Of a stretch of 6,548 bases of DNA, positions 1 through 5,357 are shown in pieces. The position numbers were made by a program, and so were the translations under genes. This DNA comes from an uncultured Collinsella sp. GTDB lineage: Bacteria > Actinomycetota > Coriobacteriia > Coriobacteriales > Coriobacteriaceae. Under the pieces are notes generated by a model. The model saw only the letters and a program-made list of their open reading frames with translations, ran no database searches and was not told the DNA's origin. Positions within the stretch are counted from its first letter, which is position 1, and each line of letters opens with the position of its first letter. The stretch covers positions 1-6,548 of the forward strand of contig URRT01000101.1 of assembly GCA_900550355.1 (NCBI GenBank), in the 5' to 3' direction.

Positions 1-1
1 A

Positions 2-505
2 CAGCAGATATCCTATCAACCGAACCCGCAAGGGTATCCGGCTCAATACGCGCCGCAAACGGGATATGCGCAGGCATACCCCCAGCAATACCCGTTGGGA
101 TACCAGCAGCCGTACCAAAAAATGCCCCAGGCGCAGTACAACCCATGGGCCCAGCAGATGCCTCCGCAGCCTTACCAACAGTGGCCGCAAAGTTTTCAAC
201 AGCAGCAGCTGCCCATGCAGAGTTCTCAACAACCAGCAGCTCAAATGATGTATCCTAATGCGGCGAATCAATATGCACAGCCGCAGCAAAACGTATTTGT
301 GAGCGAGCGCGGCGAAGCGGCACTGGGCTATCTGGCTCAAAACCAGGAGTGTGGCGCAACCGACCTGGCACGAGCGTTTGGAAACTCGGCGCCCACATGG
401 TCGCGAACGCTCAACGACTTGGCACAAGCCGGCTTGGTAATCAAACATGGCCAGAAATATCATCTGACCGAAATAGGCAGCGCTCGCGTGCGAGCCCAAA
501 GTTAA
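2..505 (+). CDS. Gln/Pro/Tyr-rich protein with C-terminal winged-helix-like domain (5' end outside window)
   Basis: I do not recognise this gene by name. The reading frame is open from the first base of the window (first full codon at 2) to TAA at 503-505, giving 167 visible residues, so the start lies upstream. A TTG at 95 is a possible start but has no Shine-Dalgarno sequence, and the same Gln-rich composition continues before it. Of the first 97 visible residues about 32 are Gln, 17 Pro and 12 Tyr, with no Asp, Glu or Arg: a low-complexity, prion-like segment. Residues about 98-167 change abruptly to a charged, folded-looking domain. It has a helix (SERGEAALGYL), a helix-turn-helix-like part (GATDLARAFG then TWSRTLNDLAQAGLV) and a wing-like strand pair (VIKHGQKYHLTEIG), as in MarR-type winged helices. 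No signal peptide or membrane segment is seen in the visible part. It sits 15 bases before dnaA and is probably co-transcribed with it. DNA binding is inferred from the fold pattern only. Confidence 0.75.
   Translation, partial: QQISYQPNPQGYPAQYAPQTGYAQAYPQQYPLGYQQPYQKMPQAQYNPWAQQMPPQPYQQWPQSFQQQQLPMQSSQQPAAQMMYPNAANQYAQPQQNVFVSERGEAALGYLAQNQECGATDLARAFGNSAPTWSRTLNDLAQAGLVIKHGQKYHLTEIGSARVRAQS
172..231 (-). promoter_or_regulatory. Possible DnaA-box-like cluster inside the Gln-rich gene
   Basis: Three 9-mers read in the same direction on the + strand: TTACCAACA (172-180), TTTTCAACA (193-201) and TTCTCAACA (223-231). Each matches the classical TTATCCACA at 7 of 9 (6 of 9 for the middle one), and all share A in place of C at position 6. 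TTTTCAACA is the exact reverse complement of the first box-like site in the dnaA-dnaN gap (2261-2269). The starts are 21 and 30 bases apart, near two and three helical turns. Against this, the gene is full of CAA and CAG glutamine codons, which create CAACA by chance. The call is tentative. Confidence 0.25.
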
Positions 506-520
506 GGAACGGGAGAAACA

Positions 521-2245
521 GTGGACGAGGAAGCAAGCATCATCCTGGGGGATGCCATCGCCTTTTGTCAGCGCGACGGCCAAGATGCACGCCTCATCAA
601 TATGCTGGGACAATCGCGCGCCGTGAGCTTAACCGAGGACACCTTGACGATTGAGGCCCCCTCACGATTTGCCATCGCTCAGCTCAAAAAGCATCAACCG
701 ACCATCGAGGCGTACCTAGAAGAGATCGCCTTTGCGCCGATCGCGCTCAATATCGTGGCACCGCAAGGTGCCTCGGCAAATACGGCCCCGGTCACTCACC
801 CGGTAGCGACCGACACCGCAGCGGCAACGCCGACGCCCGAGCCTCGACGCGACGATGTTTCCCGTGAAACCATGGCACCGCAGCCGACTGCTTCGGTCGC
901 ACCGGCGGCAGAGCCAGCCCCCTCGCCCATCCCGACCGCCACGCATATGCCCGTCGCACATGAGGCGACACCCGGCGAGGAATCGGGCATTGCAATCAAA
1001 AACACGTTGTCCGCCGACGATTTCCGCCGCATGATGACCCAAATGAACGGCAGACCACCGGCGAAAAGCGCGAGTTCGTCCGCAGCGCCGGCAGCATCTT
1101 CGACGGCGACCCCGGCGGCAGTCGAGAAAAACGCGGACGGGGCACCCCTCGCAGCGAATTCGAAATTCACGTTTGAAAACTTCGTCTTCGGACCGGAGAA
1201 CAGCCTTGCCTACCGATCGGCGCTCAAATTCGCCATGCTTGCAGACACGCCCGGTACCTGCACGTCGCTGTTCATCTACGGCAAATCGGGCCTGGGCAAG
1301 ACGCACCTGCTGCTCGCCATCAAAAATGAGCTGGCAGAGAAATCGCCCGAGATCAAGGTGAAGTACGCCAACTCGCAGGCATATCTGGACGACTTGATGA
1401 CAGAATTCGACCGCCAAAAGAAGAGCAACGCCCCCATTATGCAGGCGTACCACGGCGTCGACGTGCTTATCATCGATGACATCCAGAACATCATTGGCAA
1501 GCGCGCGAGCGTGGATTACTTCTTCCAGTTGATGGACGAATTTATCCGTAACAACAAGAAGGTCGTGATCGCCGCCGACCGCGCCCCCAAGGACCTTAAT
1601 ATGGACGAGCGCCTGACCAGTCGCTTTAATGCCGGTCTGCTGTGCCTGGTGGCGGAGCCCAGCTACGAGATGAAGTACAAGATTTTGCAGCGTTATTACG
1701 AGAACACGATCGCCGCCGCGCCCGAGGCAGGCAACGACTCACTGCTGGCGGCCTACGGGGGCGACGGCGGACATCTGACCGACGCGCACTTTAAGCACAT
1801 GGCCGAGGTCTCGGGCACCAACATCCGCGAGCTCGAGAGCTTTTGCGAGCGTTGTGCCGGCGAAGCGGGCGATCGCGAGCGCGAAGGCGGGGAGCTCACC
1901 TTTGACGACATCGACGCCATCGCCAACCAGTACTTCGACACATCGGCCAAGAAGATCAATGTGCAGACGGTCCAGTCCGTCATCGAAGAGCAATACGGTG
2001 TGACGCACGAGGAACTCATCGGGCCTCGCCGCAACGCCAATATCGCCAAGGCGCGCCATATCGCTATCTATCTGGCGATCGAGATGTGCGAGATGACGAC
2101 GACGGCCGTGGGCGCCGAGTTTGGCAACCGCAACCACTCGACCGTCAGCACGAGCTATAAAAAGGTCCAGAAGATGATTCAGGAAGACCGGACTGTTACC
2201 GAAGACCTCAAGTCACTGCGCGATAAAATTACACTGCGCTCGTAG
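521..2245 (+). CDS. dnaA: Chromosomal replication initiator protein DnaA
   Basis: DnaA binds DnaA boxes at oriC, forms an ATP-dependent filament, melts the origin and recruits the replicative helicase. The 574-residue product has the four-domain layout. Residues 1-80 are a divergent domain I. Residues about 81-212 are a long Ala/Pro/Thr-rich linker. The AAA+ core starts near SKFTFENFVFG (214-224), with Walker A GKSGLGKT (254-261), Walker B VDVLIIDDIQ (313-322), sensor I around AADR (351-354), the Box VII arginine region ERLTSRF (363-369) and sensor II TNIRELESF (433-441). Domain IV (about 475-574) ends with the signature GNRNHSTV (535-542). The start is GTG at 521, with AAGGA (504-508) and GGGAG (511-515) upstream. 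The usual family signature is GGRDHTTV, so Asn538 and Ser540 replace residues that contact the box in E. coli DnaA. Length is above the typical 440-480 residues because of the linker. It is probably transcribed with the upstream Gln-rich gene, since only 15 bases lie between them. Confidence 0.98.
   Translation: MDEEASIILGDAIAFCQRDGQDARLINMLGQSRAVSLTEDTLTIEAPSRFAIAQLKKHQPTIEAYLEEIAFAPIALNIVAPQGASANTAPVTHPVATDTAAATPTPEPRRDDVSRETMAPQPTASVAPAAEPAPSPIPTATHMPVAHEATPGEESGIAIKNTLSADDFRRMMTQMNGRPPAKSASSSAAPAASSTATPAAVEKNADGAPLAANSKFTFENFVFGPENSLAYRSALKFAMLADTPGTCTSLFIYGKSGLGKTHLLLAIKNELAEKSPEIKVKYANSQAYLDDLMTEFDRQKKSNAPIMQAYHGVDVLIIDDIQNIIGKRASVDYFFQLMDEFIRNNKKVVIAADRAPKDLNMDERLTSRFNAGLLCLVAEPSYEMKYKILQRYYENTIAAAPEAGNDSLLAAYGGDGGHLTDAHFKHMAEVSGTNIRELESFCERCAGEAGDREREGGELTFDDIDAIANQYFDTSAKKINVQTVQSVIEEQYGVTHEELIGPRRNANIAKARHIAIYLAIEMCEMTTTAVGAEFGNRNHSTVSTSYKKVQKMIQEDRTVTEDLKSLRDKITLRS
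856..871 (+). promoter_or_regulatory. parS-like centromere site embedded in dnaA
   Basis: The 16-mer TGTTTCCCGTGAAACC matches the broadly conserved ParB site TGTTTCACGTGAAACA at 14 of 16 positions. Its 14-base core GTTTCCCGTGAAAC differs from GTTTCACGTGAAAC by one base. It lies in the disordered linker of DnaA (codons for DVSRET, residues 112-117), and the core mismatch falls at the wobble base of a serine codon. parS sites are typically close to oriC and often within coding sequence, where they leave peptides such as VSRET. parA and parB are not in this window. Whether ParB binds a site with this mismatch is not known here. Confidence 0.45.
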
Positions 2246-2260
2246 GTAAATGGACACACC

Positions 2261-2351
2261 TGTTGAAAACTTGTCGAAACGGCGGTTATAAGGTGTCAAA
2301 AACTCGAGCCGCGGTGATGAAAAGTTTTGCTCAGGTTTTGAACGTGGAAAA
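2261..2351. repeat. Cluster of degenerate DnaA-box-like 9-mers, same orientation
   Basis: Five sites resemble TGTGGAAAA/TGTGGATAA (reverse complement of the DnaA box): TGTTGAAAA (2261-2269), TGTCGAAAC (2272-2280), TGTCAAAAA (2294-2302), TGATGAAAA (2315-2323) and CGTGGAAAA (2343-2351). The last matches TGTGGAAAA at 8 of 9, the first also at 8 of 9, the others at 7 of 9. Start-to-start distances are 11, 22, 21 and 28 bases, so the first four fall on nearly the same helical face. All point the same way, as expected for a DnaA-binding array. Individually they are weak; the call rests on clustering and position. Confidence 0.55.
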
Positions 2352-2366
2352 CACACCCGGTTGCAC

Positions 2367-2378
2367 ACAGGTTCCTGT
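2367..2378. repeat. Short palindrome between box cluster and AT-rich region
   Basis: ACAGG-TT-CCTGT is a perfect 5-bp inverted repeat with a 2-base centre, positioned between the box cluster and the AT-rich region. It could be a small operator or origin-regulator site, but a palindrome this short can occur by chance and no known binding consensus is matched. Confidence 0.3.
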
Positions 2379-2415
2379 CGATTCTCTTTTTAGGGCTGAC
2401 CTGCACTTTTAGGAG

Positions 2416-2451
2416 TAATCAACAGTTTCGTCAGTACTATTACTATTATTA
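2416..2451. promoter_or_regulatory. Basal-unwinding-like element: box-like site plus DnaA-trio run
   Basis: A box-like 9-mer TAATCAACA (2416-2424, 7 of 9 to TTATCCACA) is followed 12 bases later by CTA TTA CTA TTA TTA (2437-2451). On the complementary strand, read 3' to 5', this is GAT AAT GAT AAT AAT. That fits the published DnaA-trio pattern (3'-[G/A]A[T/A]-5'), which guides DnaA filament growth onto single strand next to the melted region. Order (box, short spacer, trios, AT-rich DNA) and position beside dnaN match the Bacillus subtilis-type unwinding system. The spacer is only moderately GC-rich. Confidence 0.6.
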
Positions 2452-2483
2452 AGATATTTATATCTATAGAAAGGTATTAAAAG
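2431..2483. other. AT-rich DNA unwinding element (DUE) candidate
   Basis: 43 of these 53 bases are A or T (81%), in sharp contrast with the GC-rich genes on both sides. The stretch includes TAAGATATTTATATCTATAG and directly abuts the dnaN start codon. It is the most easily melted DNA in the window, so it is the best candidate for initial strand opening. It also holds the dnaN ribosome binding site and possibly its promoter, so dnaN expression and origin melting may share it. Confidence 0.65.
2468..2474 (+). promoter_or_regulatory. Ribosome binding site for dnaN
   Basis: AGAAAGG lies 9 bases before the ATG at 2484 and supports that start. It is embedded in the AT-rich unwinding segment. Confidence 0.7.
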
Positions 2484-3587
2484 ATGAAGTTCACCGTCAG
2501 CCAGAGCTCGCTTACGCAAGCCATCGGCGTCGTTATGAAAGGCGTCGCTTCGGCATCCACCCTTCCCATTCTGTCGGGCGTGCTCGTTAAGGCACAAGAC
2601 GGCATCTTGGAATTCCAGACCTCCAACTACACCATCTCGATTCGTCACCGCATTGCGGCTCATGTCGAAGAGGAGGGCGAGATGGTGATTCCCTGCAAGA
2701 TGCTCTCCAACATCACCAAGACCCTTCCCGATGCCCCGGTCACCTTTGAGCTGTCCGAGCGTCAGGTTTTGATTGGCTGCGAGAAGAGCTCTTTCCGCCT
2801 GAACACGCTCGATGCCAACGACTTTCCCGAGTTCCCGGCATACGCCATCGAGAGCGCCGTCGAACTGCCGACCGATATCCTGTCCGAAATGGTAAGTCGC
2901 GTATGGCGCGTCACCTCGACTGACAAGGCCCGCCCCATCCTGGGTGGCGTGCACATGAAGGTCGAGAACAACACCGTGCGCCTGGTGGCGACCGACTCCT
3001 TCCGTCTGGCCGTGTGCGATACGCAGGTCGAGACCTCGACCCTCGAAGGTTCCTTTGAGCTCAACGTGCCTGCCGACGCCTTCAACGATGCTCTGAGCAT
3101 CATGGCGAGCCAGGCTACTATCATGATCGGCGCCACCGACACCCAGGTTGTCTTTGAGGCCGGCAACACCACCTACGTGTCGCGCCGCATCGAGGGCGTG
3201 TACCCCAATTACAAGCAGCTCATCCCCGATTCGTGCGTTACGAGCGTCAAGATCGACGTAGCCGCCTTTAACGCCGCCCTTAAACGTGTGGCCGTTATCG
3301 CGAGCGCCAACCCCGCCGTCAAGTTTGAGATTGACGTCGAGAACGGCCAGATGGGCCTGTCCTCCATTTCCAACGACCAGGACCTGGCACAGGAGACGAT
3401 CGATGTCGAGGCCGAGGGCGAGTCGGGCACCATCGCCTTCAACTACCACTACATCTTTGGCTGCCTCAATGCCCTGTCCAAGGAGAAGGAAATCACGCTG
3501 GAGCTCAAGAGCTATTCGCAGGCTGGCATCTTCAAGTCCTACGACAAGATCAACTATCTGTACCTGGTCATGCCGGTACGCATCTAG
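2484..3587 (+). CDS. dnaN: DNA polymerase III sliding clamp, beta subunit
   Basis: DnaN forms a ring-shaped dimer around DNA, tethers the replicative polymerase and is a docking site for many replication and repair proteins. The 367-residue product has the normal family length and three similar clamp folds, about residues 1-118, 128-245 and 246-367. Hallmarks seen are LPILSGVLV (27-35), TSTDKARPILGGV (144-156), LVATDSFRLA (167-176), YPNYKQLIP (240-248) and the C-terminus YLVMPVRI (360-367), close to the usual MPMRL ending that forms part of the partner-binding groove. ATG at 2484 is preceded by AGAAAGG at 9 bases. recF follows after 8 bases, so the two are co-transcribed. Nothing is broken or missing. 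Confidence 0.98.
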   Translation: MKFTVSQSSLTQAIGVVMKGVASASTLPILSGVLVKAQDGILEFQTSNYTISIRHRIAAHVEEEGEMVIPCKMLSNITKTLPDAPVTFELSERQVLIGCEKSSFRLNTLDANDFPEFPAYAIESAVELPTDILSEMVSRVWRVTSTDKARPILGGVHMKVENNTVRLVATDSFRLAVCDTQVETSTLEGSFELNVPADAFNDALSIMASQATIMIGATDTQVVFEAGNTTYVSRRIEGVYPNYKQLIPDSCVTSVKIDVAAFNAALKRVAVIASANPAVKFEIDVENGQMGLSSISNDQDLAQETIDVEAEGESGTIAFNYHYIFGCLNALSKEKEITLELKSYSQAGIFKSYDKINYLYLVMPVRI

Positions 3588-3595
3588 CACTGCCC

Positions 3596-4702
3596 ATGAC
3601 CATGTTCGCACGCGATCTTTCCGTTGCGCGCTATCGCAGCTTCGACAGTTATCGCCTTGCCCTGAGCGATGGTGTGACAGTGCTCGCAGGTCCCAACGCG
3701 GCGGGAAAGACCAACCTCATAGAGGCGCTGCAGCTACTGACGAGTGGCGCCTCGTTTAGGCATCCGACCGCAGCCGAGCTCGTGCACGACGGCGTGGGCT
3801 CATGCAAGGTCGAGCTGAGGCTCGAAGGCGATGGGCGCGTGCTGGACATGGGGCTGAGCGTGGAAGACGGCAAGCGTTCGTTTAGCCGCAACGGCAAGCG
3901 CTGCGCTGCGTCCGGCGTGCGCGGGGTGCTGCCGAGCGTTCTGTTTTGTCCGGACCACCTGGATATGGTCAAGCGGGGTGCCAGCGTACGCCGCACCGCA
4001 CTTGATGACTTTGGCGTTCAGCTGAGTGCACGCTATGCCGATCTGGCTAGTGCCTACGGGCGCTGCGTGACCCAGCGCAATGCCCTGCTCAAGGAGACCT
4101 GGTGCTGCCGCGAGATGCTCGGCGCCTGGAACGAATCTATCGCCCGCGCCGGTTCGGCCCTGCTCGTGCATCGTCTGGCCCTGCTCGACCGGCTGTCGGG
4201 CCATGTGCACGACGCCTATGGCCGCGTGGCATCCGGCGAGCCCGCCGGCGTGTCCTATGTGTCCACGCTTGGCGACCTGCCTGGCACCGAGGATCGCGCC
4301 GAGCTCAGGGGCTGGGCGTATGAGCACATGCTCTCGGCGCTCGATGAGCGCGCCGACGAGGAGATTCGCCGCGGCGTGACGCTCGTGGGTCCGCATCGCG
4401 ACGAGATTGAGTTTTCCGTCGCGGGTCGATCGGCTCGTTCATTTGCCAGCCAGGGCCAGCAGCGAACGCTGGTGCTTGCCTGGAAGGTGGCAGAGGTGGC
4501 CGTGGCGCGTGATATCTTGGGCACCGCGCCGCTGCTGCTCTTGGACGACGTGATGAGCGAGCTCGACGCCGGGCGCCGAGGCGCTTTTCTGCAGCTGATC
4601 GGTGATGATATCCAGACGGTCATAACCACCACCAATCTGGGGTATTTTACCGATGACCTGCTTGATCGAGCCAAGGTGGTGAGCATGGGTGAGACGTGCT
4701 AA
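3596..4702 (+). CDS. recF: DNA replication and repair protein RecF
   Basis: RecF is an SMC/Rad50-like ATPase that, with RecO and RecR, helps load RecA at single-strand gaps and stalled forks. The 368-residue product has typical length. Motifs are Walker A GPNAAGKT (32-39), the RecF-typical GPHRDE (265-270), the ABC signature SQGQQRTL (285-292) and Walker B LLLLDDVMSELD (313-324) with Asp317 and Asp318. It starts 8 bases after the dnaN stop. ATG at 3596 is used here; a second in-frame ATG at 3602 is equally possible. I see no Shine-Dalgarno sequence before either, so translation is probably coupled to termination of dnaN. The 3' end overlaps the next gene by 14 bases. Confidence 0.97.
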   Translation: MTMFARDLSVARYRSFDSYRLALSDGVTVLAGPNAAGKTNLIEALQLLTSGASFRHPTAAELVHDGVGSCKVELRLEGDGRVLDMGLSVEDGKRSFSRNGKRCAASGVRGVLPSVLFCPDHLDMVKRGASVRRTALDDFGVQLSARYADLASAYGRCVTQRNALLKETWCCREMLGAWNESIARAGSALLVHRLALLDRLSGHVHDAYGRVASGEPAGVSYVSTLGDLPGTEDRAELRGWAYEHMLSALDERADEEIRRGVTLVGPHRDEIEFSVAGRSARSFASQGQQRTLVLAWKVAEVAVARDILGTAPLLLLDDVMSELDAGRRGAFLQLIGDDIQTVITTTNLGYFTDDLLDRAKVVSMGETC

Positions 4703-5252
4703 TTACGAGCGCGAGAACGGAATGGTTGCCTTTGGCGGCTTTTTGGATGCCGAGCGTCAGCGCATCCTGGCGGCCGCGACACCTGAGCGCCGCGCGCAAA
4801 TGGAGGCTGCAGAGGAGTCTCGTGCGGTCTATCACGCCTGGAATGCAGTGTGCTCGGGCACGCGCGAGGGACGCCATGTGACGGGCCTGCGCTACCTGCC
4901 CGAGTCCAACGAACTGCTGGTGTACCTCGATTCGCCCTCATGGACGCAGGAGATGACACTTTTGCGCGAGATTATCCGCGCGCGCATGGAGCACGCCGGC
5001 GCACACGTCGACGGCCTGGTGTTCAAGACGACCGCCCCCGGCCACACACCGCCCGCTGCAAAAGAGCGCCTGCACCCGGCCGTGGCCGAGCGTCCGCCGG
5101 CTCCGCATGCCGACCTCAGCGATGCCGAACGTGCCGAGATCGAGCACCAAGTGGCACCCATCGAGGACCAAAAACTGCGCGAGGCCCTCGAGAACGCCAT
5201 GAGAGCCAGTGCCGAGTGGGCCAAGGGCGTGCAGAGCAAAAAAGAGCCTTAA
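4689..5252 (+). CDS. dciA: DUF721 / DciA-type helicase loader protein
   Basis: The DUF721 family includes DciA, the ancestral loader or operator of the replicative helicase DnaB in bacteria lacking DnaC or DnaI. The 187-residue product carries the family core at about 48-113: a Trp in YHAWNAV (48-54), the strand ELLVYLDSPSWTQEM (75-89) with the conserved Ser-x-x-Trp, a following helix LLREIIRARM and the strand VDGLVFKT (107-114). After a Pro-rich spacer (115-142) comes an acidic then helical tail (about 143-185) that may bind partners. GTG at 4689 is chosen because AAGGTGGTGAG (4673-4683) precedes it; ATG at 4722 (residue 12) is the alternative, with a weaker site. The 14-base overlap with recF suggests coupled translation. 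In Actinobacteria a DUF721 gene commonly sits between recF and gyrB, which supports the call. Helicase loading has not been shown for this protein. Confidence 0.85.
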   Translation: MRRANYERENGMVAFGGFLDAERQRILAAATPERRAQMEAAEESRAVYHAWNAVCSGTREGRHVTGLRYLPESNELLVYLDSPSWTQEMTLLREIIRARMEHAGAHVDGLVFKTTAPGHTPPAAKERLHPAVAERPPAPHADLSDAERAEIEHQVAPIEDQKLREALENAMRASAEWAKGVQSKKEP

Positions 5253-5278
5253 ATCGCATCTGGTGGCCTTGTAGAGCC

Positions 5279-5308
5279 AAATACCCTCGTCCCCGAGGGT
5301 ATTTTTTT
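5279..5308 (+). terminator. Rho-independent terminator after dciA
   Basis: A perfect 11-bp stem, AAATACCCTCG (5279-5289) with CGAGGGTATTT (5294-5304), has a 4-base loop TCCC and a run of seven T (5302-5308). It lies 26 bases after the dciA stop and closes the dnaN-recF-dciA unit, so gyrB probably has its own promoter. A-rich bases on the left arm could also give weak reverse-direction function. Confidence 0.92.
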
Positions 5309-5334
5309 ACGATAAACTAGTAAGGCTGTACACA
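5306..5334 (+). promoter_or_regulatory. Weak candidate promoter for gyrB
   Basis: TTTACG (5306-5311) and TACACA (5329-5334), 17 bases apart, could be -35 and -10 boxes, matching the sigma-70-type consensus at 4 and 3 of 6. The -35 would sit in the T-run of the terminator. A promoter is expected in the 50 bases between terminator and gyrB, but this specific choice is uncertain. GATAAACT (5311-5318) is an alternative -10 with no good -35. Confidence 0.25.
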
Positions 5335-5346
5335 TTTTCTTAACTG

Positions 5347-5353
5347 AAGGAGG
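5347..5353 (+). promoter_or_regulatory. Strong ribosome binding site for gyrB
   Basis: AAGGAGG, a full anti-16S match, lies 4 bases before GTG at 5358. It decides that start over the GTG at 5356, which is in another frame and gives no gyrase sequence. Confidence 0.8.
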
Positions 5354-5357
5354 ACGT

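Larger units (their letters stand above)
2246..2483. other. Putative chromosomal origin of replication (oriC), dnaA-dnaN intergenic region
   Basis: This 238-bp gap is the only sizeable non-coding stretch in the window and lies between dnaA and dnaN, the standard oriC position in many Gram-positive bacteria. It contains a first half with five same-strand DnaA-box-like 9-mers, then an oppositely oriented box-like site, a run of DnaA-trio-like triplets and an AT-rich segment reaching the dnaN ribosome binding site. No perfect TTATCCACA box is present. No convincing terminator follows dnaA and no clear -35/-10 pair for dnaN was found, although the AT-rich part could hide one. Confidence 0.85.

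Noticed and set aside
95..97. TTG as start of the Gln-rich protein
   Set aside because: No ribosome binding site precedes it and the same frame with the same composition is open to the window edge, so the true start is probably upstream.
716..1453. A 245-codon - strand frame opposite dnaA
   Set aside because: Cys/Arg-rich low-quality translation, typical of the antisense of Ala/Pro-rich coding DNA.
2266..2328. AAAACTT / AAGTTTT inverted pair as a dnaA terminator
   Set aside because: The arms are 7 bases of A/T-rich sequence about 50 bases apart with no following T-run; better explained by the repeated box-like motifs.
2361..2389. TTGCAC as a -35 box for a dnaN promoter
   Set aside because: The position 17 bases downstream reads CTCTTT, not a usable -10.
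2409..3611. A 400-codon open frame on the - strand across all of dnaN
   Set aside because: It is antisense to a clear, full-length dnaN, has no recognisable family or start signal, and its wording follows from the GC-rich codon pattern of dnaN on the opposite strand.
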